37,401 nucleotides of DNA. It comes from Acidimicrobiia bacterium. Lineage in GTDB: Bacteria; Actinomycetota; Acidimicrobiia; IMCC26256; DASPTH01. The translations under genes and the position numbers were made by a program. Positions 1 through 7,358 of this stretch are shown piece after piece. The stretch spans positions 1-37,401 of the forward strand of contig JBBDHW010000016.1 in assembly GCA_040880805.1 (NCBI GenBank). Reading direction: 5' to 3'. The notes below the pieces were generated by a model, which saw only the letters and a list, made by a program, of their open reading frames with translations, was not told where the DNA came from and did not search any database. How positions within the stretch are numbered: the stretch's first letter is position 1; each line of letters opens with the position of its first letter.

Positions 1-236
1 GTCACCCAGCGCGCGAGCACGTGGGCACCGGGCCGGACTCCGGGTCGCTCGACGACGCGGGCGTTCACGCCGTCGAACGGCGGCGAACCCGACGAGGTGT
101 GGCGCTCCGCGAGGACCGTCGCGAACAGGTCGACCTCACCGAGGCCGGAGAGCGCGGCGAGTGTGTTCTGGAGCCGAAGGGAGCCGCCTGAGCGCGCCGG
201 CCATTCCGCACGGTCAGCCAGGCACAATGTCCGCAT
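1..236 (-). CDS. Glycosyltransferase, N-terminal part (runs off the left edge)
   Basis: Reading leftward from an ATG at 236, an open frame continues to base 1 without a stop (78 codons). It begins MRTLCLADRAEWP, then has a Ser-Gly-Gly-Ser turn at about residues 15-18 and an N-T-L-A-A-L helix followed by E-V-D-L-F-A-T-V-L. That is the usual start of a GT-B glycosyltransferase (families 1/4): first beta strand, Gly-rich loop, helix, second strand. A purine-rich GGGAAGGGGG lies just upstream and decides the start. A TATACT box (260-265, complement) fits a promoter. The sugar donor and acceptor cannot be named, because the donor-binding C-terminal half is outside the window. The short complete ORFs here in other frames are shadows. 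Confidence 0.62.
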   Translation of the reverse strand, partial: MRTLCLADRAEWPARSGGSLRLQNTLAALSGLGEVDLFATVLAERHTSSGSPPFDGVNARVVERPGVRPGAHVLARWV

Positions 237-780
237 TTGCCCCCTTCCCCGGACCAATGAGTATACGACCTGCGTTTCGACCCACCTCGGGCCCAGCGCG
301 TCCTCCGGCCGCCATCGCCCTGTCCCACCCTGGTAACTCGGGTGAGGGAGCGCGCCGGCCTGAATGCACCTGCGCGATGCGCGGATCGGACTCATAGGTC
401 TCGCGTTCGGGTGGTGGAGACGGCCGCGTCATCTCCCAGTAGCGCGGGGTGCGGATGCCCTCGGCCTGCCCCATCAGTGCATGCAGGTGCGTCGACCCGG
501 TGCGCGGCAACCCGAGAATGAACACGGGAGCAACCACTTCCTCGTCGGCGATCGCCGGGAACCGCGTTCGATCGCGCACGAGTTGCAGTCGCTTGGTGAG
601 CAGGCCCACCAGCGTCGCCGCGGCGGCGCGTTCCCGGTCGCCCTCCAGACCTGCTTCCCGGTTGAGCGACTCGATCAGCACGTCGAGGGGCCCGATGAAC
701 GGGACGTCGCCGAAGTCGTCGAGCCCGGTCTCGGCGCGGGCCGTCTCGATGAGCTCGTCGCGATCCAGGTTTCCTCCCAC
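214..780 (-). pseudogene. Truncated sulfotransferase-family gene
   Basis: The frame starts at GTG 780 with AAGGAG 6 nt upstream and gives the N-terminal third of a PAPS-type sulfotransferase as found in actinobacteria and proteobacteria. A helical region (LDRDELIETA, T-G-L-D-D-F-G-D) is followed by the P-loop-like GLPRTGSTHL at about residues 90-99 and then YWEMTRPSPPPE. After the segment DPRIAQV (around base 360) the family pattern stops. The frame then runs through low-complexity Arg/Gly/Pro residues to a stop at 214, inside the next gene. Total length is 188 aa, where the family normally has about 350-400, so the 3'-phosphate-binding and acceptor regions are missing. It is most likely a decayed or deletion-truncated gene. 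A frameshift alone seems less likely, because I find no continuation in the other frames before the glycosyltransferase. Confidence 0.6.
260..265 (-). promoter_or_regulatory. Putative -10 box (TATACT) for the glycosyltransferase
   Basis: On the minus strand TATACT lies 23 nt upstream of the glycosyltransferase ATG at 236. That leaves room for a short leader carrying the GGGAAGGGGG ribosome-binding site. No good -35 hexamer is visible 16-18 nt further upstream, so the call rests on the -10 match and position only. Confidence 0.35.
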
Positions 781-919
781 AACTGCTCCTTGCGTGGCGG
801 CCGTGACGTTTGGAGACTCCCGTGGCGTGAGCCCGAGGTAGAGATTGACGCGGGGGGCCTTCCCGGCACTGCGACTTGTTGCTTCGAGCACGCCTTACAG
901 GGCCGATCTGCGAACCGCC

Positions 920-1009
920 CTACGTGTGAACGGCGTTGACCGCGCCGATTTCCTCGCCGATGTAGAGGTCGTTGCCGTCGAGATTGATCCGCAGGTAAGC
1001 GGCGGGCAT
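920..1009 (-). CDS. Possible 29-aa leaderless small protein
   Basis: ATG at 1009 opens a 29-codon frame (MPAAYLRINLDGNDLYIGEE...) ending at TAG 920. Codon choice is like that of real genes here (mostly C/G in third position: CTG, ATC, CTC, GAC, GGC). TACACT lies 6 nt before the ATG, the layout expected of a leaderless actinobacterial transcript. No Shine-Dalgarno is visible. I recognise no family. It could be a leader peptide for the downstream sulfotransferase remnant, a leftover gene tail, or chance. Confidence 0.25.
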   Translation of the reverse strand: MPAAYLRINLDGNDLYIGEEIGAVNAVHT

Positions 1010-1066
1010 GGCGGGAGTGTACGAGCGTCGGTCTGCGAGAATGCCGCCCGACACGGGGGAGGTTCT

Positions 1067-2620
1067 GTGAGGGACGCGCCGAGAGGTTTCTGGGTCGCGG
1101 CGCGCGCCGAGCCGGAGCGTATTGCCGTCATCGACGCGGCCGAGCATGCCTGGACCGCGGGCGAGATGTTGGCGGGCGCCAACCGGCTCGTCCACGCGTT
1201 GCGCGCGCGGGGCGTGCACGAGGGAGACCCCGTCGCGACGCTCGCGCCCAACCGCGCGGAGCTGCTGCAGACGCTGCTCGCCGTTTTCCAAGCGGGTTGG
1301 CAGTACGTGCCGATCAACACGCATCTGACCGCCGGGGAGGTCTCGTACATCCTCGCCGACTCGGGCGCGAAGGCGCTGGTCGCCGACGAGCAGTACGCGG
1401 CGGTCGCGACCACCGCGGCGGAGACCGCCGGCGTGCCCCGCGACGCGCGCATCGCAGTGGGCACGATCCCCGGCTTCGTCCCGATTGCCGACGCGCTCGC
1501 GGAGCAGCCCGACCGCACTCCCGAGGACCGGGTCGCGGGTGGGTTCATGCAGTACACGTCGGGGACTACGGGACGGCCGAAGGCCGTGCAGCGCGCGCCG
1601 TCGACCATGGACCCCGAGACGCAGGTGGCATTGTTCGGCGCGAACCTGACCCGCTACGACATCGAGCCGGACGGCGACGCCGTGCATCTCGTGACGTCGC
1701 CGATGTACCACATGTCGCCGTTGTCGTTCGGCTACTTCTCGATGCACTTCGAGCACACGGTCGTGCTGATGGAAAGGTGGGACGCCGAGCGCGCGCTCCA
1801 GCTGATCGACCGCTACCGCGTCACCGACGTCGCGATGGTGCCCACCCAGCTCCACCGGTTGATGCAGCTGCCCGAGGAGGTGCGGAAGCGGTACGACGTG
1901 TCGTCGTTGCGCCAGGTGATCCACGCCGCCGCGCCCTGTCCACTCGATCTCAAGCGGCGGCTGTTCGACTGGCTCGGGCCGGTGATCTACGAGTTCTACG
2001 GCGCGACCGAGGGCGGGGGAACGCTTGCGAAGCCGCACGACTGGCTCGCGCATCCCGGCACCGTCGGGAAGCCATGGCCCGGGGCGGACGTCAAGATCTT
2101 CGACGACGACGGCAAGGAGCTGCCGCCCCGGACGGTCGGCACGGTGTACCTGAAGCTCATGGGGGAGTTCGCGTACAAGGGCGATCCCGACAAGACCGCG
2201 GCGAACCGGCGCGGCGACTACTTCACCGTCGGCGACATCGGCGAGCTCGACGAGGACGGCTTCTTGTACCTGCGCGACCGGAAGATCGACATGATCATCT
2301 CGGGTGGCGTGAACATCTATCCCGCCGAGATCGAGGCCGCCTTGCTCTCACACCCCAAGGTCGGCGACGCTGCCGTCTTCGGGGTCCCGCACGACGACTG
2401 GGGTGAGGAGGTCAAGGCGGTCGTGGAGGCGGCACCGGGCGTCGAGCCGTCACCCGAAGTGACTGCCGAGTTGCTCGCGCACTGCGAGGCCAACCTGGCG
2501 CGTTACAAGTGCCCGCGCAGCATCGACTTCACCGACGCCATGCCGCGCGATCCCAACGGCAAGCTCTACAAGCGCACGCTCCGCGACCCCTACTGGGTCG
2601 GCCGCGAGCGCAGCATTTGA
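1067..2620 (+). CDS. Acyl-CoA synthetase (AMP-forming, ANL superfamily)
   Basis: This 517-aa cytosolic enzyme should activate a carboxylic acid with ATP and CoA to an acyl-CoA. The P-loop motif YTSGTTGRPK is at about residues 163-172, the FYGATEGGG adenine/acyl motif follows, and the hinge region has G-D-I-G-E-L-D-E-D-G-F then RKIDMIISGG. The catalytic Lys lies in PNGKLYKR near the C terminus. The GTG start at 1067 is chosen because GGGGGAGG precedes it; the open frame continues upstream to 845 but that part has no family character. It is first in a tight operon with a DUF35 protein, a thiolase-fold protein and a CMD-family protein, so its product probably feeds a CoA-ester degradation route. 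A close paralogue lies at 25826-27403. The acid substrate is unknown. Confidence 0.88.
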   Translation: MRDAPRGFWVAARAEPERIAVIDAAEHAWTAGEMLAGANRLVHALRARGVHEGDPVATLAPNRAELLQTLLAVFQAGWQYVPINTHLTAGEVSYILADSGAKALVADEQYAAVATTAAETAGVPRDARIAVGTIPGFVPIADALAEQPDRTPEDRVAGGFMQYTSGTTGRPKAVQRAPSTMDPETQVALFGANLTRYDIEPDGDAVHLVTSPMYHMSPLSFGYFSMHFEHTVVLMERWDAERALQLIDRYRVTDVAMVPTQLHRLMQLPEEVRKRYDVSSLRQVIHAAAPCPLDLKRRLFDWLGPVIYEFYGATEGGGTLAKPHDWLAHPGTVGKPWPGADVKIFDDDGKELPPRTVGTVYLKLMGEFAYKGDPDKTAANRRGDYFTVGDIGELDEDGFLYLRDRKIDMIISGGVNIYPAEIEAALLSHPKVGDAAVFGVPHDDWGEEVKAVVEAAPGVEPSPEVTAELLAHCEANLARYKCPRSIDFTDAMPRDPNGKLYKRTLRDPYWVGRERSI

Positions 2621-2642
2621 CGACCGTGCATCGAGGAGCGTG

Positions 2643-3077
2643 ATGGCCCGGATACCGATCGAGGAGGGGTTCTTCCGGATCCCCGACGACCCCGCGGAGC
2701 CACCGCGCCTGCTGGGCAGTCGCTGCCCGAGCTGCGGCGAGGTCTTCTTCCCGCGCCGTCTGGTGTGTGCGAAGTGCCTGCACGAAGGTTGTGAAGACGT
2801 CGACCTGTCGACGCGCGGCCGGCTCTGGACGTGGACGTACTGCCACGCGCCCCTGTTCGGGAAGAAGGACGCCGACGTACCCGGCTACGGCGTCGGGCAG
2901 GTCGACCTCGCGGAGGGGCCGCGGGTCCAGTCGATCCTCCTCGGTGGACCGGACGACTTCGAGATCGGCATGGAGCTCGAGATCGACCTCGAGACGCTGC
3001 GCGAGAACGAGGACGGCGACGAGATCGTGATCTACCGCTTCCGGCCCGCCGCCGAATACTTCAACGGGGTGGCGTGA
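2643..3077 (+). CDS. Zn-ribbon/OB-fold protein (DUF35 family)
   Basis: This 144-aa protein has an N-terminal rubredoxin-like zinc ribbon, with Cys pairs C-P-S-C and C-A-K-C at about residues 28-47, followed by an OB fold (WTWTYCHAP, G-Y-G-V-G-Q-V-D-L, V-Q-S-I-L-L). DUF35 proteins are small obligate partners of thiolase-fold enzymes. The DUF35 domain of ChsH2, for example, binds the aldolase Ltp2 in steroid side-chain breakdown. Here the gene sits directly before a thiolase-fold gene with which it overlaps by 1 nt (TGATG), which strongly suggests the two proteins form a complex. GAGGAG at 2632-2637 precedes GTG 2640 and ATG 2643; I chose the ATG. Confidence 0.87.
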   Translation: MARIPIEEGFFRIPDDPAEPPRLLGSRCPSCGEVFFPRRLVCAKCLHEGCEDVDLSTRGRLWTWTYCHAPLFGKKDADVPGYGVGQVDLAEGPRVQSILLGGPDDFEIGMELEIDLETLRENEDGDEIVIYRFRPAAEYFNGVA

Positions 3078-4258
3078 TGCGGCGCGGGTTGCGGTTCGAG
3101 GGGGTGGCCGTCGCCGGGGTGGGGATGGTGCCCTTCGGCATGCTTCCGGAGCGGCCGATCCTCCACCTCGCGCGCGACGCGGGCTTGCTCGCATTGCACG
3201 ACGCGGAGATGACACTCGCCGACGTCGACGAAGCGTTCGTCGGCTACATCCAGCTCGCATCGATGGTCGGCATCAAGGCCATGAAGGAGCTCGGGCTCAC
3301 CGGCTTGCCCGTCACGCACATCGAGAACGCGTCGGCCACGGGGCTCGTCGCGTTCCGCGAGGCGGCGTGGGCGGTGTCGTCGGGGCGCGCGGATGTCGCC
3401 ATGGCCCTGTGTTTCGACAAGTTCACCGACATGGCGGGCGGCGGCGGTCGGGCCGGGGGTGGACGCGGCGGCGGCCGCGACGTGATCGACGCTCCGATCC
3501 TGCCCGCGTCCTACTTCGCGCTGTGGGCGCAGCGACGCATGCACGACCGCGGCACGAAGCCGGAGCACTTCGCCGCCATCGCCGCGAAGAACTGGAATTA
3601 CGGAGCGGTGTGCCCGACCGCGCATCGACGGTCGGATCACACGGTCACCGTCGACGAGGTGCTCGGCTCGCGCATCGTCGCCGAGCCGCTCACCACGATG
3701 ATGTGCTGCCCGGCCGACGACGGCGCGGCGTGCGTCATCCTCGCTCGTGAGGATCTCGTGCGATCGCGCCAACCGGGCCGCGCGCTCGTGCGGCCACTCG
3801 CGTCGGCACTGCAGTCGGAGACGTACGCGCGCGGTCACACGTTCGTCGGACCGGTCGTGGGTCCGTCGACGATGACGCGCGACACCGCGCGCGAGTGTTA
3901 CGAGGCGGCGGGCTTAGGACCGGAAGACGTGAACGTCGCGTTCTGTCACGACGCGTTCGTGAACGAAGAGCTCGAGTATTACGAGCTGCTCGGGTTCTGC
4001 GCAGAGGGCGAAGGGGACAAGCTCGTGGAGGAAGGCCAGACCGGTCCCGGCGGGCGGATCCCGTTCAACACTGACGGCGGCCTCATCGCGCGCGGCCATC
4101 CGGGTGGGCCGACGGGTCTCGCGCAGATCCACGAGTCGGTGTTGCAGCTCCGCGGCGACGCCGACGGTCGTCAGGTCGACGGCGCGCGCATCGCGCTCGC
4201 GCACCTGGTCGGTGGCGGGAGCATCTGCACCGTGAACCTGCTCGAAAGGACTGACTGA
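3077..4258 (+). CDS. Thiolase-fold protein (lipid-transfer/Ltp type) without the nucleophilic Cys
   Basis: This 393-aa protein has the thiolase two-domain pattern: N-terminal V-A-V-A-G-V-G-M, the active-site region ENASATG at 83-89, C-H-D-A-F, and the C-terminal GHPGGPTG motif. In true thiolases the position held here by Ser86 is a Cys (C-x-S/T-G), so covalent acyl-Cys chemistry looks lost. The GHP histidine is kept. A Gly/Arg-rich stretch at 121-133 is unusual. Ltp2-type retro-aldolases of the SCP2-thiolase family also lack the Cys and need a DUF35 partner. The preceding gene is such a partner, so C-C cleavage by retro-aldol reaction is a reasonable inference and beta-ketothiolase activity is less likely. 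The ATG at 3077 overlaps the upstream stop. The open frame extends upstream to 2831 only as a shadow of the DUF35 gene. Confidence 0.83.
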   Translation: MRRGLRFEGVAVAGVGMVPFGMLPERPILHLARDAGLLALHDAEMTLADVDEAFVGYIQLASMVGIKAMKELGLTGLPVTHIENASATGLVAFREAAWAVSSGRADVAMALCFDKFTDMAGGGGRAGGGRGGGRDVIDAPILPASYFALWAQRRMHDRGTKPEHFAAIAAKNWNYGAVCPTAHRRSDHTVTVDEVLGSRIVAEPLTTMMCCPADDGAACVILAREDLVRSRQPGRALVRPLASALQSETYARGHTFVGPVVGPSTMTRDTARECYEAAGLGPEDVNVAFCHDAFVNEELEYYELLGFCAEGEGDKLVEEGQTGPGGRIPFNTDGGLIARGHPGGPTGLAQIHESVLQLRGDADGRQVDGARIALAHLVGGGSICTVNLLERTD

Positions 4259-4260
4259 CC

Positions 4261-4650
4261 ATGGCGACAACTGAGGAATTACGGGAGGCCGGGCGCGAGA
4301 TCCAGGGACAGTTGTGGCCCGCGACGCGCACGAGCGCGGGCGGGCAGTTCCCCGCGGCGAAGCTCGCGCCCGACTACTTCGACTACGTGCAGCAGACGGC
4401 CTTCGGGATGATCTGGTCGCGGCCGGGTCTGCCGGTTCGCGACCGGTCGATGATCACGGTCGCGATGCTGGCGTCGCTCGGACACCTCGAGGAGCTGCGC
4501 GCGCACCTGATGGGAGCGTTGAGCGTCGGACTGTCGCGCGACGAGCTGGTCGAGGTGCTCATGCAGGTCGCGGTGTACGCGGGCGTGCCCGCGGCGGTCG
4601 CCGCGCTGCGCGTCGCCGCCGACGTGGTCAGCGTCGACGAGAGCGGGTAG
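4261..4650 (+). CDS. Carboxymuconolactone decarboxylase (CMD) family protein
   Basis: This 129-aa, all-helical protein of the CMD/AhpD-like fold has the family core RDRSMITVAMLASLGHLEEL (about 59-78), then H-L-M-G-A-L-S-V-G and a C-terminal E-V-L-M-Q-V-A-V-Y-A-G-V-P. It lacks the CxxC of AhpD peroxidase-reductases, so a redox role is unlikely. True 4-carboxymuconolactone decarboxylases act in the protocatechuate pathway, but most CMD-family members have unknown substrates. The gene starts 2 nt after the thiolase-fold stop and closes the operon, so it probably acts on an intermediate of the same route. It converges with the next gene, with a single base between the stops. Confidence 0.85.
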   Translation: MATTEELREAGREIQGQLWPATRTSAGGQFPAAKLAPDYFDYVQQTAFGMIWSRPGLPVRDRSMITVAMLASLGHLEELRAHLMGALSVGLSRDELVEVLMQVAVYAGVPAAVAALRVAADVVSVDESG

Positions 4651-4651
4651 G

Positions 4652-5530
4652 TCAGTCGACGTTCCACCGGAGCGTGACGTCGCCCTGTCGCTCGGCGGCA
4701 GTCACGAGGTCGCTCCAGTCGTGGTCGCCGAGCCCCGCTGCCATCGCGCCGACGAGCACCTGGAGCAAGGCCGCGCCGGCCGGGGTGGGCACGGCGAGTG
4801 CGCGACCGGTGTCGACGATCAAGCCCATGTCCTTCGCAGCGAGCTCGAGCGCGAAGCTCGTGGGCCGGTCGCGCTGGTCGATCCCCTCGACCATCCGCTC
4901 GAGGTAGAAGTTCGTTGTCCCACCGGTGCGCAGCACCTCGACCGCCGTCTGCACCGGGATGCCAGCCTTCGCGCACAGCGAGAGTCCCTCGAGGCTCGCC
5001 CAGGTGGCGGCGTAGGCGAGGAGGCTGTTCACGAGCTTCATCGTGTTGCCGAGCCCGAGCGGGCCGAGGTGGAACGTGGCTCGACCGAGCGGATCGAGAA
5101 CGGGCCGCACACGCGCGACGGCGTCGTCGTCCCCGCCCACCATGAACATCAGCATGCGGTTCTCCGCGCCGGGTGCGCCGCCCGTGAGCGGCGCTTCGAC
5201 GAGGTGATGACCGGACGCCGTGAGTCGCGTGCCGAGCTCTTGCACCACCCCGGGGTTGTTCGTGGAGAGGTCGACGAGGATCGAGCCGGCGGCCGCAGTC
5301 GTCGTCCACTCGTCTGCCACCTGGCGGACCGCCGACGGCGAGGGCAGCGACAGCATGGTGATCTCGGATGCAGCTCCCACGGCCGCGACCGACGGTGCCG
5401 CCTCGGCGCCCTCGATTGCCTTCACGCGTTCGGCGTCCACGTCGTACACCGTCACCTCGTGACCGTCGGTGACGAGGTTGTTCGCGATGTGGCCGCCGAT
5501 GTTGCCGAGCCCGATCATTCCGACGCGCAT
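4652..5530 (-). CDS. NAD(P)-dependent dehydrogenase, 3-hydroxyisobutyrate dehydrogenase family
   Basis: This 292-aa beta-hydroxyacid dehydrogenase has the Rossmann motif MIGLGNIGGHIANNL at 5-19, a D-L-S-T-N-N-P segment, the substrate-binding EAPLTGGAPGAE, and a GLGNTMKLVNS helix carrying the catalytic Lys. The family oxidises beta-hydroxyacids such as 3-hydroxyisobutyrate or tartronate semialdehyde. Some members reduce succinic semialdehyde or imines, so the exact substrate is open. The ATG at 5530 is preceded by GGGAGGAAT. The open frame continues far upstream (to 6793), but that part is antisense to the amidohydrolase gene and not real. It is monocistronic and diverges from the 5603 gene. 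Confidence 0.88.
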   Translation of the reverse strand: MRVGMIGLGNIGGHIANNLVTDGHEVTVYDVDAERVKAIEGAEAAPSVAAVGAASEITMLSLPSPSAVRQVADEWTTTAAAGSILVDLSTNNPGVVQELGTRLTASGHHLVEAPLTGGAPGAENRMLMFMVGGDDDAVARVRPVLDPLGRATFHLGPLGLGNTMKLVNSLLAYAATWASLEGLSLCAKAGIPVQTAVEVLRTGGTTNFYLERMVEGIDQRDRPTSFALELAAKDMGLIVDTGRALAVPTPAGAALLQVLVGAMAAGLGDHDWSDLVTAAERQGDVTLRWNVD

Positions 5531-5602
5531 GATTCCTCCCGGCGACCTGATACTGGCGTTGAGAGTACGGTCGCGGGTGACGGCGTGCCAATGGAGGACA
5601 TG

Positions 5603-6775
5603 ATGGGCCTTCGCGACCATGTGATCTGCGACAGCGACCTGCACGTGATGGAACCGCCCGACCTGTGGGAGCGCTACATCGACCCCGCGTTCGCCCACGC
5701 GGCGCCCCGCGGCATGTCCGAGCTTCCTCGCGACATGCGGGTCAAGGTGAAGAACTCGGTGATGTTGCGCCTGGGCGCGGTACGGCCCGTCCGCAACACC
5801 GGGACCCGCGCGAGCGGCTGGCGACCGGAGCACGACGACGCGTACGCGGCGTCCGAAGCGCGCGGCTGGGACGCGCAATCGCAGGTGGACGCGATGGACG
5901 CCGAAGGTCTCGACCTCGCGGTGCTGTTCCCGTCGCGTGGCCTCTTCGTGCTCGGCCTCGACAGCGTCGAACAGATGGGGATGGACGGGCTCGAGCCCGA
6001 GTTCGCGAGCGCGATCGCTCGTGCGTACAACGACTGGATGAAGGACTTCTGCAACTTCGCTCCGCACCGCATGTTCGGCGCGGCGATGGTCGCGCCGCAC
6101 GACGTGCCCGGCGCGGTCGAAGAAGCGCGCCGCTCCGTGGAGGAGCTCGGCTTCAAAGCGATCTTCCTCGCGCCCTCCACCGTCAACCGCCGGCCCTGGC
6201 ACCACCCGGCGTACGACCCGCTGTGGGCGGAGATCGAGCGGCTCGACGTCCCCATCTCGTTCCACGGCGGCGGCCAGACGTATCTCACGCCCGACTTCAG
6301 CCTCGGAGTGCTCGACAAGCTGATGCTGTGGCACACCTTCAGCCAGCCACTCGGGATCCAGTTCGTCACGGTGTGCTTCTGCGGCGGCGGGATCCTCGAG
6401 CGGTTCCCGACCCTGCGTGTCGCGTTGCTCGAGGGCAACTGCTCGTGGGCGCCGTGGTTGCTCTACCGCCTCGACGAGCACTACGAGTGGACGGGAGGGC
6501 ACGAAGCTCCCGACCTCACGATGCCGCCGTCGGAGTACTTCAAGCGGAACTGCTGGGTTTCGGTCGAGGCCGACGAGGAACCCGTGCCCCACTTCGTCAG
6601 CACGTTCGGCGACGAGAAGCTGCTGTTCTCGACCGACTACCCGCACGGCGACTCGAAGTACCCGCACGCGGTCGACGCCTTCGACAAGCTCCCGATCTCC
6701 GACGAGAGCAAGGCGCGCATCGTGAGCACGAACTGGGCCGACCTCTACAAGATCCCGCTCACGAAGAACGTCTGA
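5603..6775 (+). CDS. Amidohydrolase_2 family metal-dependent hydrolase
   Basis: This 390-aa TIM-barrel enzyme is of the amidohydrolase_2 (PF04909) type, which includes ACMS decarboxylase, gamma-resorcylate decarboxylase and LigW/LigY-like enzymes. The metal-binding DSDLHVMEPPDLWERY lies at about residues 10-25. A middle histidine is in FHGGGQTYL, and the late Asp is in LFSTDYPHGDSKYP. The chemistry could be C-C hydrolysis, decarboxylation or lactone hydrolysis. I chose ATG 5603 because GGAGG (5593-5597) is 5 nt before it; ATG at 5591 and 5600 are in frame but badly placed. The long upstream open frame is antisense to the dehydrogenase. A paralogue with the same EPPDLWER signature lies at 13091-14251. 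It is followed after 16 nt by the GMC pair. Confidence 0.88.
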   Translation: MGLRDHVICDSDLHVMEPPDLWERYIDPAFAHAAPRGMSELPRDMRVKVKNSVMLRLGAVRPVRNTGTRASGWRPEHDDAYAASEARGWDAQSQVDAMDAEGLDLAVLFPSRGLFVLGLDSVEQMGMDGLEPEFASAIARAYNDWMKDFCNFAPHRMFGAAMVAPHDVPGAVEEARRSVEELGFKAIFLAPSTVNRRPWHHPAYDPLWAEIERLDVPISFHGGGQTYLTPDFSLGVLDKLMLWHTFSQPLGIQFVTVCFCGGGILERFPTLRVALLEGNCSWAPWLLYRLDEHYEWTGGHEAPDLTMPPSEYFKRNCWVSVEADEEPVPHFVSTFGDEKLLFSTDYPHGDSKYPHAVDAFDKLPISDESKARIVSTNWADLYKIPLTKNV

Positions 6776-6791
6776 CCGACCGTCGGAGCCC

Positions 6792-7358
6792 ATGGCGTTG
6801 CACTTCCTGACGGAGCACGAGTACGAGGTCGTCGCACGATGCGCCGATCGGCTCTTGCCGCCCCACGCTGCGTTCGTCGGTGGTGCAGCGGCGGGAGTCG
6901 CCGGCTACGTCGATCTGACGCTCGGCGGGTTCGAATTCGATCCGCCACGAATCTGGGCGGGGGGCCCGTTCTCGGGGCGCTTCGGCGGCGCCGCGACGTT
7001 CGACCAGTTCATCCCCTTGTCACGGGTCGAGGAACTCGCCTGGCGTACGCGCATCGAGGGATCGCGCGGCATCGCGGAACGCGAGTGGAACGGTCCGGTC
7101 CGCGGTTGGCAGGAGATCTACCGCGAGGGGATCGCGATGCTCGCGGACAACTTCCTCGATCTCGCGGGCGAGGAGCAGGAAGCGGCGCTCGATGCGCTCC
7201 CCGAGTTGAAGCAACTGCTGTTCGAGCACGCCTGCGAAGCGTGTTACGGGTCGCCCGAGTACGGCGGCAACCTGGACCTGAACGGTTGGCGCGCGATCGG
7301 ATACGCCGGCGACGTGCAGCCGCGCGGCTGGCGCGACGAAGAGGTCACCAGTGCCTGA
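6792..7358 (+). CDS. Gluconate 2-dehydrogenase subunit 3-like small subunit
   Basis: This 188-aa protein resembles the gamma/small subunit (PF13618) that accompanies GMC-type membrane dehydrogenases such as gluconate 2-dehydrogenase and FAD-glucose dehydrogenase. The evidence is the start TEHEYEVVARCADRLLPP and the C-terminal block YGSPEYGGNLDLNGWRAIGY. Classical members carry a twin-arginine signal and pull the catalytic subunit across the membrane. This one has no signal peptide and no RR motif, so the complex may stay in the cytoplasm. GGAG precedes ATG 6792. It overlaps the following GMC gene by 8 nt (7351-7358), which fits a stoichiometric pair. Confidence 0.8.
   Translation: MALHFLTEHEYEVVARCADRLLPPHAAFVGGAAAGVAGYVDLTLGGFEFDPPRIWAGGPFSGRFGGAATFDQFIPLSRVEELAWRTRIEGSRGIAEREWNGPVRGWQEIYREGIAMLADNFLDLAGEEQEAALDALPELKQLLFEHACEACYGSPEYGGNLDLNGWRAIGYAGDVQPRGWRDEEVTSA

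Noticed and set aside
4721-5602. Long N-terminal extension of the amidohydrolase frame (and of several other genes)
   Set aside because: The extension is antisense to the 4652-5530 dehydrogenase, is Arg/His/Glu-rich and has no family signal. The ribosome-binding site points to ATG 5603.
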